DNA of 64,000 bases from Gymnothorax reevesii (Eukaryota > Chordata > Actinopteri > Anguilliformes > Muraenidae), in contig CM056577.1 in the NCBI GenBank assembly GCA_029721435.1, forward strand, positions 118,728,219-118,792,218. The letters run 5' to 3'. The notes beneath the pieces are model-generated. The model was not told where the DNA came from, ran no database searches, and worked only from the letters and a program-made list of their open reading frames with translations. The position numbers and the translations under genes are program-made. The first letter of the stretch is position 1. Each line of letters opens with the position of its first letter. This document shows, piece by piece, positions 1-11,565 of this stretch.

Positions 1-1229
1 TATCTCTTCCTCCACATATACAACCCACATTCCTTGACGCTCTTTTCCCAAATTTTATGGCCCTGTCACCTGACCCCCACCAAACCCTTCTCCCTGCATC
101 TCGCCCTTCTTCAAATCTCAAGCACCTAAAAACATTCTGCTTGCATTACCACCATTTTAACAATGTTTGTTTTACTTCAAATCTCCCTGGAGCAAATTAC
201 CACCATTGCAATAAATGCCAAAAACTTATTTTATCCATTGAATGAAATCTTTGTCATGCTGCTTTTCAACAGCCTGAACTCTGACCCTTTCTTTCCCCAT
301 AGTGACCTTCTCCACATTCACTCTCTTGGTTGCCTCCGAGTAAAAAAATTCTCTCGGAATTTTAATCCTTTCCACCTCCCTCTCAATGTTTCTCCTTTTC
401 CCAGCAATTTTATCACCTCCCCCACAGTGAAAACACACCACCTGCTCCTTTGAAACACCACACATCCCTCTTTCCCACATCTACCACACCAGGGCAGCTG
501 TCTGCGGCACACTTGCTGCCACGCGCCATTAATTGCTTATGAACAGTGAGACGAAAGTTGGACCCTTTCATGTACCCTCACCCTATAGTTAACATGACCG
601 AAAAATCCTGTTTCAGGTGGACAGTTAAACTCCTTCAGCATCGACCAGCTTTCCTGATCCTCTCCTTTGCTGTGGCTTTTCTTCTGCTTTTCCCCACAAA
701 TTCCCTCCACCTCCCAGAAAACATCAGCACTTACAGAGAGCAGAGAGCCACTGATGACCCCCTCGATAGTTTTTCTCTCTTTTTTTGTCTTTCATTCAAA
801 ACCAGGTTACGCATGTTAGGTCATATTAAAATAAAATAAAATCTCTAATGCTCTATGACGTTGGTCCGTGTTACAGCCGTCCACAATCATCACCCCTTCC
901 CTCATCACCCTGTCTGTTTTGTCATTTCCACTTCCATTTTTCTCAAATTTCTCTACAGCCTGTGCATCACTAACAAGCCCATTTGCATGTTTACCAGGTT
1001 CAGCCACTTTCTTTTCCACAACAAATATTCTGTCTTTGTTTTCTTTTTCAGCTCCATTTTTCTTTTATTTTTTACATCCTTGACCATATCAAGCTCCATT
1101 TTCTCTCCCAGATTGTCCCTCGGGAGTCTCATTTGCTTCTGAAGGGTATCTGCAGCTTCAGTGAGACCATTAGTTAAAATGGCAAGAAAACAAGATAAAT
1201 CCAGATGAGACACCATCAGTAAAAGACAC
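1..1229 (-). repeat. AT-rich region with possible degraded LINE ORF1-like reading frames
   Basis: No intact gene is visible. Read on the minus strand there are broken Lys/Glu-rich frames, for example 816-1019 and 953-1216, and a cysteine pair CFHCG near 420-440. These faintly recall a nucleic-acid-binding ORF1 of a LINE lying next to the minus-strand LINE that follows. The similarity is weak and could be chance. The plus-strand frames in this stretch look like the shadow of these. Confidence 0.25.
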
Positions 1230-1391
1230 TTCAGGGTAAAGCAGTGGTAAAAAGATGTGTCTTAAGATCTCGTTTGAAAGTTTAAACAGATTGAGAGCCC
1301 CTGAGGCTCTCTGGCTGACTGTCCCAGAGTTTAGGCGCATAATGAGCAAAGGCAGCCTCTCTGTGCCTTTTACTTCTAACCTTTGGGACAG

Positions 1392-1793
1392 TCAGAGGTT
1401 TGAGTCAGAGGATCTGAGGGACCTGGCAGGGACATATGCCTTAAGCATGTCAAACAGATAAGATGGGGCAAGACCATGTAGTGATTTAAAAACCAATAGA
1501 AGAATTTTAAAATCAATTCTGTGGCAGATGGGTAACAAATGTAACGATTTTAGGACTGAGGTAATGTGGGCTGTCTGTCTAGTCATTGTCAGCACACGTG
1601 CTGCCGCATTCTGTGCAAGTTGTAACTGGCCAATGGCTTTTTTGGGCACACCAGACAGAAGGGCGTTACAGTAGTCCAGTCGGCTAGAGATAAAAGCATG
1701 AATAAGCTTTTCTGTGTCTGCCAGGGAGAGAAACGGTCTGACTTTGGCAATATTTCTCAAGTAAAAGAATGACATCCTTGTGACATTCCTCAT
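1392..1793 (-). pseudogene. LINE reverse transcriptase C-terminal segment
   Basis: This frame has the conserved downstream part of an L2-group ORF2: SFFYLRNIAKVRPFL, AFISSRLDYCNALLSGVP, LQLAQNAAARVLT and HLLPICHRIDFKILLLVFK. It continues the YADD-bearing segment in another frame. It belongs to the 1230-3700 element. Confidence 0.8.
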
Positions 1794-1869
1794 GTAATAT
1801 TCAAAACTTCGGTCTGGATCAATGATGACATCGAGGTTTTTGACCTGCTCCTTTGTGTTTGATTGCAGA

Positions 1870-2115
1870 CTATTTTAGGTGTTTAGACAGTTTCTCTCTT
1901 TCTGATTTTGCGCCAATAACCAGGGTTTCAGTTTCATCTTGGATTAATTTCAAGAAGTTCTGATTCATCCAAAGATTTATATCAGATATACATGCAATCA
2001 AACCACTGACAGAACTGTAGTTATTGGGGTTTACAGAGATATATAATTGGGTATCATCTGCATAATTATGAAAATTGATGTTGTGGTTTCTAATAATATT
2101 GCCAAGTGGTAACAT
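1870..2115 (-). pseudogene. LINE reverse transcriptase catalytic segment
   Basis: The frame holds MLPLGNIIR followed by NYADDTQLYISV, the catalytic YADD box of LINE reverse transcriptases. Just upstream, in the same broken reading, is a GDLQGSILAPGLFSLY-like motif, the counterpart of the usual PQGSVLGP motif. The frame ends in a stop before the C-terminal domain. Confidence 0.8.
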
Positions 2116-2600
2116 GTATAAGCTGAAGAGACCTGGTGCTAAGATCGAGCCCTGCAGATCACCATGTCAGGTCAGTGATGTCCGAAGACTGGCCATCCAT
2201 GGCTACATAGAATTTTCGGCCAGTTAAGTAAGACCTGAACCACTTAAGAACTGTCCCAGAGAGAGCAACCCAGCGTTCAAGTCTGTCTAGTAAGATTTCG
2301 TGGCGGCACTGAGATAAAGTAGGACCAGCACAGAGAGCTTTTTCTCAACACAGTTCATTCTGAGATCATTAACAACTTTGACCAGTGCTGTTTCCATACT
2401 GTGATGGGCCCAAAAGCCAGACTGACAATTTTCAAACATTATGTTTTTACAGAGGATGTCATTTAGTCGTTTAAATACAATTTTTTTCTAAAATCTTACT
2501 CAGAAAAGGCAGATTGGAGATTGGTCTGTAATTTGAGGCAACAGAACTGTCTGTGTTGTCTTTTTTGGGCAGTGGTTTCATCAAAGCAGTTTTAAAAGCT

Positions 2601-3296
2601 TTAAAAGTAGACTTGAAGTTTCATCTTTCGCCGTCTCCGTTCAGCTTTGCGAATGTTTCTTTTCAGTTGGTTAGTATTCTGGGTTCTCCATGGTGGTCTT
2701 TGTTTTAGAGGAATTATTTTGTATTTTGCTGGGGCAATTTGGTCAATAACTGATTGTAGTTTTGTATTTAAGTTGTCTATTATGTCATCAGGAGATGAAG
2801 GGAGAACTGGTAAAGACATATTATTTATATGCAAAATAAAATTTTCTGCCATTTCAGGTGCAAGATATCTTTTCTTAACAGTGCATCTAGAATTACGGAG
2901 CAGCATATGACAAGAGACAATGAATTCAATTAAATAGCGATCAGATAAAACCACATTCTTAGCTGGTGAAATATCAACAGAAAGACCCCGTGTAATGACA
3001 AGGCTTAAGGAATGACCACTGCTATGAGTTGGTTCATGTACGTGTTGGCTGAAGCTATGATCTTCTAACAGTTGGGCAAACTCAGTTGCCTTCTTGTCTT
3101 TGTTGTTGTCAGGATGTAAATTAATGTCACAGACAACAATTATATTGTCATAGTTAGGGCTAATGATGGATAAGAGCTTGGAGAAATCAGACAGGAATTT
3201 GGGAGAATACTTTTGTGGTCTATCGACAGTAACAGTAAAATTGGGGACCTGACATTTCAGTATGACAACGTGATACTCAAATGAGTTAAACATCAA
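2601..3296 (-). pseudogene. LINE AP-endonuclease, C-terminal part
   Basis: This open stretch of about 231 residues is the middle and end of the endonuclease domain. It contains the metal-site-like segment VVCDINLHPDN, the segment HEPTHSSGHSLSLVITRG that normally precedes the SDH signature, and then LSDRYLIEFIVSC, where the usual SDH His is Arg. The N-terminal part of the domain lies upstream at about 3300-3540 in other frames. It is part of the 1230-3700 LINE and is not a host gene. Confidence 0.75.
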
Positions 3297-3700
3297 AGGA
3301 AATATCCCTCCTCTTCATAGAATCCCTACATATAGTGGCTGTGCCACCGCCCCTCTTCCCTTGTCTAATGGAATAGGAGAAATTATAATTTTGCGGGGCA
3401 GTTTCAATAAGGACTGCAGACGCATCCATATTTAGCCAGGTTTCAGTTAGAAATAGTCAGTCAAGCTGGTAGTCTAAAATAAGATCATTAATCAAAAACA
3501 TTTTATTGACAAGAGACCTGATATTTAGAAGGGCAAGTTTTAGATTTGCTGTCCTGTTTTGATCTGTAGAGCTACTAGATGTTGGAATACATTAGAAGTT
3601 GTTAAAATTTACTCTGCTACAAGACTGCTGAGGCTTAGATCTACAAGACTGAGGCAACATGGATTTTAAGAACGGCCTATGAGGTCAATTAGCTACTTGG

Positions 3701-4672
3701 ACTGGAATGGCACCTATATTACAGAACGAGTTTACCCAGCCAAAATTAGTTGATGACCAATTATAAACACTTAGAGTATTGGAATATACCGTGGATGCGG
3801 ACTTGATTTTCACAACACAATTTACAGTTTGCCAAAGTGGACCACTTTTCAGAGCTCCTGCTCATCACGCGTACAGACCATAGAGACTATATTAAACAAG
3901 ATGCGGTCTGCACAATCGCCAGAAGTATCAGTTGCATACGAACAAACACAAAATAAATTATCAGGAAGCGCTGATTCCTGTTGCTGCGCAGCATTGGCTA
4001 TGCTGGACGTTACACTGGATGTATGATTCTGCGTTGAATCGACGCCGTTGCTACGCAGAGCCTCTGCGCGACGTGAACCCCCACCACAAAGCCTCTGCGT
4101 CGCCTGCGGCACTCCTCGAAAATTTTCTAACTGCACGTCCAAGCGACGCAGACCGCAAGGGCACTGATTGGTCCACTCTACTCGAGTCACGTGATTTCAT
4201 GCCAAGTCCTTCGGAAACCTGAGGCCACCTAGCGGTTTATTGGTGAATTGCTTCGCGGCACTGCACGATGCAAACGACCTCAACGCAGAACTTTGAAAGG
4301 TCCGCGACAGCGTGCCCTTTGCATGGAGTCACCGCAGAACAATAAATCCTGCTTTAACCCTTCTCCCTCATGATATTCGAGGGGAATGGCAAAATATGGT
4401 TAAGCGATTGGCAATTTTGGTCAAGATTTTCACAGAGTGGAGCATAATCGAGGACCCCTGACATGCCTGTGTGTAAATCATCATGAGCATGGCGATTTTC
4501 ACTGTTCTGAATGAGGCTTTGAGGTTCTATTTTCATACTTGAATAGCTTTTTTAAAGCTTTTTAAAATATTTCCAAAAAAAATCACACACCATTTATCAA
4601 TTCATTACTGAAAAATGGTTCGATTAAAAAAAATACATTAGGATTTTTACGAATATATAGTGGATGTAATGG
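3701..4672. other. Unassigned stretch, CpG-bearing in its middle
   Basis: I see no gene here. The stretch 4020-4330 has repeated words such as GCCTCTGCG and GACGC and is richer in CpG than its surroundings, which may mark an unidentified repeat. The rest is AT-rich and featureless. Confidence 0.3.
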
Positions 4673-5155
4673 GAACCTGAAGAGGTTGACATGTATATTA
4701 TTATTTGCCAGCAGCTGCGTGGCTGAAGCTAAGCAGGTGTGGGCTTGGCCAGTACTTGGATGGGAGACCACTGAGGAAAACCAGGTTGCTGCTGGAAGAG
4801 GTGTTGGTGGGCCAGTAGGTGGCGATCTTCCCCCTGGTGGGATAACCCCAATGCCCCAGTGCAGTGATGGGGACACTGTACTGAAGGAGAAGCCGTCTTT
4901 CGGATGAGAAGTTAAACCGAGGTCCTGACTCACAGTGGTCATTAAAGATCCTACGACACTCTTCGATAAGAGTAGGGGGTTCCCTGGTGTCATGGCTAAA
5001 GTCCCAACCTGGCTCTTTCAACCTGCCGCCTAATCATCCCCTGATCTAATTGGCTGTGCAATTCCTCTGTCCCTCCCACCTCTTCCCCCAGGGCTCCCTT
5101 GAAAAAGAGATTTCAATCTCAATGGGATTTCCCTGGTTAAATAAAAATAAATTTG
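4673..5155 (+). mobile_element. 5S-rRNA-headed SINE (SINE3 type), copy 1
   Basis: Near the start, GCTAAGCAGGTGTGGGC and AGTACTTGGATGGGAGACC match the 3' half of 5S rRNA, which carries the internal RNA polymerase III promoter. The central part contains TTTCGGATGAGA, TTAAACCGAGGTCCTGAC and GTGGTCATTAAAGATCC, a block shared by all three copies in the window. The tail runs GATTTCAATCTCAATGGG to CCTGGTTAAATAAA. It is a non-coding retroposon presumably mobilised by a LINE. Assignment to the zebrafish SINE3/DeuSINE group is by remembered features and was not searched. Confidence 0.8.
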
Positions 5156-5704
5156 CTCTTTTTATGTCCCTAAAATGTAAAACACATCTTTGTGGACTGT
5201 ATAAATGGGAAGTTTTTCCTCTCATCTCAGTAAGAGTACTTCTCAATCACTTTTACAAAATGTTCTCTTACCTAACAGAAGAGCAAACCTAAGAAAACAT
5301 TGGTGAATCCCAGAAATCAGTGGACACTAAAACTATAATAGAAAATAGTGGATACAAACAAAAATAAGAGAAAATTTGTTTGTATATCACTTCTTGCACG
5401 AGGCCCAATATTATTAACTGAGCTTCAGAAAGGGTAAAGGCATGAGTCTTTCCCACAATTTTACAAGGTTAAGGTGCACATTTGGATGAGTCTTAGCCAT
5501 TCCTCTGTGCCTGTGGTGCCAAATCTGTGTGCCTCAGAGAGCCAAGAGTATGCAGGTTTTCATTACAACCAATTATTACTCCTGCTAATCGCACCAATTA
5601 GTTCTGTCCTCTGCTGGAGGATGTGCCAATCAGTGAAAATAGCACATATAGGGTGTGATTGGAATGAAAACTTGCATGGTGCTCTCAGCCCTCCACGGCA
5701 CATA
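5156..5704. other. Unassigned AT-rich spacer
   Basis: No gene or convincing repeat is seen. The last two bases (5703-5704) are the left TA of the Tc1 element that follows. Confidence 0.4.
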
Positions 5705-7320
5705 CAGCACCCTCAATAATTATTGGCACCCCGTGGTTAAGATGAGTCAAAAGCCTTAAAATAGATTCCATTTTTATTGCCGAAGCATACTCTCGCACTG
5801 AAAATTGTAGAAAAATGTAAACTTCAACTCAAGTGAATTTTACGGGGGGAAAAAATCCCTGACTAAGAAATAATTATTTTTCATAAAATCATCTGTTCCA
5901 CAATTATTGGCACCCCTAACAATTCCTAGGAAATAAATGTAATTGAAGTATTTCTGTCATTTCTACAGTAGTTTACAAAGTTGATCAAAGTATCCAGGAA
6001 CAATGAGTCAGTAAATCATCACTTCCTGTTTCCCTGGGGTATAAATATGACGTGACGCAGAGGCCATTTCTCTTATCCACTCTTCAACATGGGAAAGACA
6101 AAGGAACACACCGTTCAAGTAAGGCAGATATATGTCAACAGTCACAAGTCAGGCAATGGCTACAAGAAAATAGCCACTTGCCTGCACCTGCCCATATCTA
6201 CTGTCAGAGGAATCATAAAGAAGTTTAAAACAACTGGAACAGTGATAAACAAGCCTGGACGAGGACGCAAGGTTATTTTGCCACCACGCACAGTGAGGAG
6301 GATGGTAAGAGAAATAAAAAGTTCTGCAAAGCTCACTGTTAAAGAACTGCAACAAATGGTAGCATCTTGGGGTCACAAAGTCTACAAAACAACCATCAGG
6401 CGCTATCTACATGCCAACAAGCTGTTAGGGAGGCATGCACGGAAAAAACCTTTTCTCACTCACAATCATAAACACAAACGTCTGGAGTTCGCTGAGCTGT
6501 ACTGGGACTTCAACTGGGACCAAGTGCTTTGGTGAGATGAGACCAAGATAGAGCTTTTTGGCAACAAACGCTCTTAAGTGGGTCTGGCGGAACACAAAAG
6601 ATGAGCATGCCGAAAAGCACCTCATACCCACTGTGAAGTATGGGGGAGGATCGGTGGTGCTGTGGACCTGTTTCTCTTCCAGAGGCCCTGGGAACCTTGT
6701 TAAGGTGCATGGCATTATGAACGCTTTGAAATACCAGGACATTTTCAATCAAAATCTGGTGGCCTCTGCCCGAAAGCTGAAGATGGGTCGTCACTGGGTC
6801 TTTCAGCAAGATTATGACCCTAAACATGTGGCATAATCCACACAGAAATGGTTCACCAGACACAGAATCAAGCTCCTCCCATGGCCATCTCAGTCCCCAG
6901 ACCTCAACCCCATTGAAAACCTGTGGAGTGAGCTGAAGTGGAGAGAGCAGAGGAGAGGACCCAGGTCACTGGATGATTTAGAAAGATTGTGCAAGGAGGA
7001 ATAGTCAAAGATCCCTCTTTCTGTATTCTCCCATCTTGAGAAACATTATAGGAGAAGATTAGGTGCTGTTTTGTTGGCAAAAGGGGGTTGTACAAAGTAT
7101 TAACATCAGGGGTGCTAATAATTGTTGCACACATGATTTGATGTCAAAGAATTGTTTCTTAATGTGAGATTTTTTTCCCACTGAATAAATGCACTTGAAT
7201 ACAAGGTTGAATTTTCCTCTTTCTTTCATTGTGGTGCTATCTTATTCAGAAAAAACTGGATTTATTAGAAGCTAAAGAACACATCTTAACAAGGGGTGCC
7301 AATAATTATGGAGGGCAGTG
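5705..7320 (+). mobile_element. Tc1/mariner transposon with both ends, 1616 bp
   Basis: The element is flanked by TA at 5703-5704 and 7321-7322. Its left end is CAGCACCCTCAATAATTATT and its right end, reverse-complemented, begins CACTGCCCTCCATAATTATT; both continue GGCACCCC. This is the inverted-repeat and TA-target structure of Tc1-like elements. Inside is a plus-strand transposase with stops and a frameshift, so the copy is dead. Good preservation of the ends suggests a fairly young insertion. Confidence 0.92.
6089..7103 (+). pseudogene. Tc1-like transposase, inactivated
   Basis: It starts MGKTKEHTVQVRQIY and continues with a paired helix-turn-helix DNA-binding region (GYKKIATCLHLPISTVRGII), a GRGRK linker, then the DDE catalytic domain. 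A TGA at 6533-6535 stands where Tc1 proteins read VLWSDETK. A frameshift follows near 6575 and an in-frame TAA lies at 6834-6836 inside the second catalytic block (QQDYDPKHVA). The third block, [15 protein letters not shown], follows at about 6883-6927; another stop at 7002-7004 precedes the C-terminal end near 7103. A Tc1 transposase is normally about 340 residues, and this matches once the breaks are counted. Confidence 0.9.
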
Positions 7321-7322
7321 TA

Positions 7323-7775
7323 ATTGGGCACCGCTGCTATGGACACCCTTTCAAGATCAGTTTCATTCTTGGGTTTGCATCGACTGCCCTCTTCAGTTTG
7401 GCCCACTGGTTTTTTCTCTTGACTGTGATCGTCATTACAGAGCATTGATTTTATTGCCTGAGAGCCATTTCTGCATGGATTTTGAGGTGCGCATTGGGTC
7501 ATTTCCTTTCTGTGAGATCCACCTATGGCCAAGTCTTAGCCTTCTGGGAGAGGTAACCAGCCACAATTAGCTGATACTAGGAGGAATCCAAAAATTTTAA
7601 ACATCTCTTTGTCACCGTGGCATGGCATCTTAGTGAGTCAATTCCAAAACGTATTGGTACCTGCTTATTAAGCCCTATCGTCAAAGTCATAAAACTATTG
7701 CTTTTAAAAGTTAAATAATCCTAATAAACACGAGCAGAGCAATCGAAAAAACAAAGCTTACACCATATTAATAAC
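7323..7775. other. Unassigned spacer
   Basis: No gene, RNA or repeat signature is recognised between the Tc1 element and the minus-strand Tc1 scrap. Confidence 0.4.
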
Positions 7776-8090
7776 CTAGGACTGCATTTTCTGTTGGAAC
7801 AAAAACCAGCATACACAGGGGTCCACCTGGATCAACACGGAAAAACACGACATTAGGCTACTGACCTCAACTAGTGTCCCTTCACCGGTGGAATTAACCC
7901 AAAACATCACTGATCTGCAATATTTCACTGCGGGTATGAGGTGCCGTTCATTCATCTCAGTTTCAACACCGAACATGTTGATGCTGCATCTAATCAAAAT
8001 GTTGAAATTTGTTTGCGTCTGATGGCAGCACCCAGGCAAACTGCAGGTGTTTTCTTCAGTGACTTGCATGGGGTGAGAAAACACCTTCTT
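7776..8090 (-). pseudogene. Tc1-like transposase fragment
   Basis: On the minus strand a short frame reads ETEMNERHLIPAVKYCRSVMFW and then GEGTLVEV. This resembles the middle of a Tc1 DDE domain, where KYGGGSVMVWG is usual. The two Gly codons of that motif are lost and no terminal repeats are recognised, so this is an old scrap. Confidence 0.6.
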
Positions 8091-8399
8091 CTTGCAACCT
8101 TTCCAAACACTGTGGAAATGGGGCTGGTCTTTGATAATGTTATTTGAAACCCAGTAAGCCTAAGATGCCACCACAGTCAGAAATTATTTAAAGGTGATTC
8201 ATAAGGATTTTTTCCCACTATTTTCTATCTCATCCAAGGAGGGAAAATGTGTTTGCTTCCTGCTTTCTCCACTGTCCTTTCTTTCTATTCTCCCATACTT
8301 TTTAAAATTTTTGAGAAATTGGCCTTACAGTAGTACAGTAATATATTTAATTTCCTGTAAGTCTTGTAACCATTGCCAGATTTATGAAGTTATACAAAC

Positions 8400-8424
8400 A
8401 TCTATCTATCTATCTATCTATCTT
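8400..8424. repeat. (ATCT)n microsatellite
   Basis: About six perfect ATCT units stand in AT-rich non-coding DNA. Confidence 0.95.
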
Positions 8425-8579
8425 GCAGGATGACAAAGGTATTTCGCATGCATGTGTAGCTCAGAATTTCAAGTGAACCAGGAATTGATAATAAGGCAAT
8501 ATAGTTCCTTAAAACTAAGATAAATGTGAATAAAATAAATTTAATTCCTGGAATTAAGATGATCGCTTTAACTTAAAAT

Positions 8580-8775
8580 AATCTTTAGGGGTGCCATTAA
8601 TTCCAATACTTTGATTTGTAGGAAATATATTTTTAATTAAATGAATGGCTGGTTTTGGTTGATGATGTTAGAACATTGATAAGGAGCAGGATTTCTTGTA
8701 TGTTGGAAATTTGAATTTATATATGCAGTACATTTCCAGTAAGGGGTGCCAAATTTTGCACAGTCACTAAATAGG
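8580..8775. repeat. Possible Tc1 end remnants
   Basis: AGGGGTGCCATTAATTCCAA near 8586 and AAGGGGTGCCAAATTTTGCA near 8740 resemble the inner end sequence GGGGTGCCAATAATT of the 5705-7320 element. They may be relics of related Tc1 copies. No transposase is visible between them. Confidence 0.4.
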
Positions 8776-9694
8776 TTCCCAAGTGGTGTAACTATAAGGA
8801 CACCTGGTGACTGAAACTTACCATTCGGTGGAAAATTGAGAATCCAAAGAAAAAAATCCATGACAAGCCATACTTTAAAAGCATTAATGCATTTTTGCAA
8901 TAATGTTTGATCAAGTTTACAAGATCGTTCAAAGAGCGCATTGAGAACTCGTCTTTTCATTTCATGCCATGCATGTATTGCTTTTTCTGGTATAAATTGG
9001 TTTTAGATGCTAATTTGTTAAAATCATTCAGATTTTTATATCTCTGTTCTGTTCTAAAAATCTGTTCTCTGTTCTGAAAACCAGCAGGTCCCCAGACAGT
9101 AGGCACCACAGGCACAACACAAATGGACTGACGAGACAATATTCGTTCTATACAAGTATTGTTGGAAAAGAGCAGTAATAGCCCATTTGCTTTGTTTGTT
9201 AGCAACTTTTGCAGTCTGATTGAAAGTTGAAAATGAAATTTCAAGTCGATGTATATTTTCTTGTACTGAAGAGGTGTTGTGTTCATTACTGCAACGCAAT
9301 TACAAAACCATATCCGATGTATTTAATGGGAAGAAATGGAAAATACTGCGGGAGGAGAAATTGTAGTTTCGACTCATTCTCCGTAAAATTCCATGTGTTT
9401 GGTGTATTTGAAAGAATTACTGCGGGGAACTTAAGCATCAAAGGTTCCATTTGAATCGCAGAGAGAGCTGCTTCGAGCAATGCGATTTATCCCAGGGCAA
9501 GTTAAACCAAGGCGTGCAATTTTACTTGTATATTTTAAAAGAAAACACGAATTGTCATGTCTCGTCAACTTGGCGTTAGCTCGATTGAATCCACACGGTC
9601 CTCGTATTGTACTTAAAAGCAACAGGTCGATTCGCAATCCTGCGAAGTTCCTGAGAGGTCGTTCGAAGAGCGATTGGTAGCAATCAAACAAGAA
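8776..9694. other. Unassigned sequence upstream of histone H1
   Basis: No reading frame here is convincing. AAAACACGAA near 9541 resembles the H1-box (AAACACA), and an ATTGG (inverted CCAAT) lies at 9673-9677 very close to the start codon. Neither is in a clearly standard H1 promoter arrangement, so I do not call a promoter. Confidence 0.3.
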
Positions 9695-10245
9695 ATGGTT
9701 GGGAGTCCAGCAACATCTCCTGCGAGGTCACCAACGGGGTCCTCGCAGAAAAGAAATATTGCGACGGCAAAGAAAACGGGCCGGAGTGTTAGAGACTTAA
9801 TTGTCAAGGTGGTAGCCGGCAGTAATCAAAGAAACGGGGTGTCACTGGCTGCCTTGAAGAGGGAATTGAAGGCTGTCGGGTACAATGTGGAGAAGAACAA
9901 AGAACGCATAAAGGCTGCATTAAGGCCTTGGTAACCAATGGTACTCTGGTCCATACCAAGGGCACTGGTGCTTCTGGCTCGTTCAAGTTGGGAAAGACTG
10001 TGAAGGCCAGGAAGAAGGGAGCCTCTGAAGTTAAAAAAGCTGCTGCCAAGAAGGGTACAGCAAGAAGTCCCAAGAAGGCAAGGAAGTCACCCAAGAAGGC
10101 AAAGAAACAAGCTGCAAACAAGGCAAAAAGTGCGAAAGAGACCAAAAAACGCACTGCGGCCAAGAAGGTGAAGAGTCCTAAAACAGTCAAGACGATCAGG
10201 CGTGGTGTTTCCAAGAGCAAGAAAGCAGCTGTCAAAAAGAAGTGA
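9695..10245 (+). pseudogene. Linker histone H1, intronless, with a 1-bp frameshift
   Basis: Linker histones bind the nucleosome at the DNA entry and exit and compact chromatin. From ATG 9695 the frame has an N-terminal tail with SP/TP motifs (GSPATSPARSPTG), then the globular winged-helix domain (SVRDLIVKVVAGSNQ, GVSLAALKRELKAVGYNVEK, NKERIKAAL). One A is missing near 9922. The correct frame resumes with ALVTNGTLVHTKGTGASGSF and a Lys/Ala-rich C-terminal tail carrying SPKK motifs, ending at TGA 10243-10245. Apart from the lost base the gene is clean, at about 183 residues. It has no intron and a histone stem-loop 31 bp after the stop, so it is of the replication-dependent type. No core histone gene is seen nearby. 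The gap could be a recent inactivating mutation or a sequencing or assembly error. Confidence 0.9.
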
Positions 10246-10276
10246 ATAATTTCAGAGTTAATTTCATGGCAACAAA

Positions 10277-10292
10277 GGCTCTTTTAAGAGCC
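10277..10292 (+). promoter_or_regulatory. Histone mRNA 3' stem-loop
   Basis: GGCTCTTTTAAGAGCC is a perfect 6-bp stem with a 4-nt loop, preceded by AACAAA and followed by ACA. This is the SLBP-binding element that ends replication-dependent histone mRNAs in place of a poly(A) tail. A purine-rich AAAGAGAAAA at 10326-10335 could be the histone downstream element that pairs with U7 snRNA. Confidence 0.95.
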
Positions 10293-10335
10293 ACAACTAT
10301 CTCCATGAAGTGCGGATTCCCCTTTAAAGAGAAAA

Positions 10336-10844
10336 TAAAAAATCACTAATTATTAAATTGTAGGTAATGAAAAATGTCAATTCACTTTGGGTCTCTGTTC
10401 AATCACTTCAAAAATGTTTGTAAAAGTTTCTATAGAAAATTTTACACAAAAATTTACGCCGCATTTATCAAACTTTCAGAGATGCCTGGTTTCAGCATGT
10501 GTGTGTATTGATCAATACCAATTTAATTTATTGCCCTGCCTCAAAAACACCATAACTGTTGGGTTGTACAAGACTTAAGCGTGAATACAGCTCGAGCGAG
10601 TGAGAACTGCGCGCTAACGAGAAATGGCTACGAGTATAAGCTAAGATTTGGCAGCAGCCATACAGATGCCTGTTTCCTTAGGTGTACAGGCAGCAATATT
10701 TTTTTCCATACCGTAAATGTGTCGCTATTCTGGAATTCTGGTTCCCCCACTTCAGTTTCGTCCCATAATCGCGTCGATTTGCGTCTTTATCACGCCAACA
10801 AAATAAGGCTACAGTTTGCTTACTGTCTTAATCTCTCAGTAGTA
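10336..10844. other. Unassigned sequence downstream of histone H1
   Basis: No gene or repeat signature is recognised in this stretch. Confidence 0.4.
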
Positions 10845-11477
10845 AAGATGGCCAGAGGCTCTCCAACCTGTGAAGGAGAAAGAACACCTGTCCAGTTATC
10901 AGTGTTCAGCTCAAAAGCTAGCATCTATTCCAGTGAAGGGCTTGTGTATTTCAGCAGGACAATGCAAAAACACATCCTGCAGCTATTACAACAGCATGGC
11001 TTCATAGTAGAAGAGTCCATGTGCTGAACTTGCCTGCCTACAGTGCTGATCTTTCACCAATTGAGAACATTTTGGCTCATAATTAAAAGAAAGGTCCATC
11101 AAAGGAGACCCAAAACTCTCCAGCAGCTGGAGGCCTGTATTAAACAAGATTGGGATCAAATTCCAATAGCTAAACTAAAGAAACTTGTCTCCTCAATGCT
11201 CAGATGCCTCCAATCTGTGTTAAAAAGAAGAGGGCATTCTACATCATGGTAAACCAGCCCCTGTCTCATCTTTATTGAGACCTGTAGCAGCCATAAAATT
11301 TGAAATGGGCTCATTTTGTGGATAAAATTGTAAAAATTTCATAGTTTCAACATTTGCTATGTCATCTCTGTTCTATTGTCACTAAAATACTGGCTGGTGT
11401 GATTTGAGAGTCATTGCGTTTTGATTTTATTCACAACTTACACTTTGTCCCAACTATTTCGGAATTGGGGTTGTAAT
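10845..11477 (+). mobile_element. 3' part of a Tc1-like transposon
   Basis: Broken plus-strand frames give the end of a Tc1 transposase: the second catalytic Asp region is blurred (SRTMQKH), then SADLSPIENI with the third acidic residue, then QRRPKTLQQLEACIKQDWDQ, IPIAKLKKLVSSM and LKRRGHSTSW. The element's end follows (ACTTTGTCCCAACTATTTCG, then GAATTGGGGTTGTA). The 5' part is not recognisable. It is related to the fold-back element at 23679-25399. Confidence 0.8.
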
Positions 11478-11565
11478 TTATTTGTTGTAAAGCGCTTTGA
11501 GCTGCATTTTTTGTATGAAAGGTGTTATACAAAGTTGATTACACCACTTATATTCAATAAAAAAA
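11478..11565 (+). repeat. LINE/SINE 3' tail-like sequence
   Basis: TGTAAAGCGCTTTGAGCTGC and TATGAAAGGTGTTATACAAAG resemble the 3' tail shared by L2-group LINEs and their SINE partners in fish. The end of the LINE at 13550-13600 is similar (GTGAAGCACTTTGTGAGC). Confidence 0.5.

Larger units (their letters stand above)
1230..3700 (-). mobile_element. L2/CR1-group LINE, endonuclease plus reverse transcriptase, decayed
   Basis: A non-LTR retrotransposon ORF2 can be followed in broken frames on the minus strand. From 3540 down come the start of the AP-type endonuclease (NIRSLVNK, LTETWL), then its middle and C-terminal part (VVCDINLHPDN, SLVITRG, LSDR), then the reverse transcriptase with catalytic box NYADDTQLYIS, then the C-terminal part (SSRLDYCNALLSG, QNAAARVL, LHLLPICHRIDFK). 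This domain order is that of the L2/CR1 group of fish genomes. Stops and frameshifts make it inactive. The assignment to L2 rather than a close relative is inference. Confidence 0.85.

Noticed and set aside
4710..4790. A possible functional 5S rRNA gene
   Set aside because: Only the 3' half of 5S is present and it runs into a SINE body with a LINE-type tail, as in two other copies.
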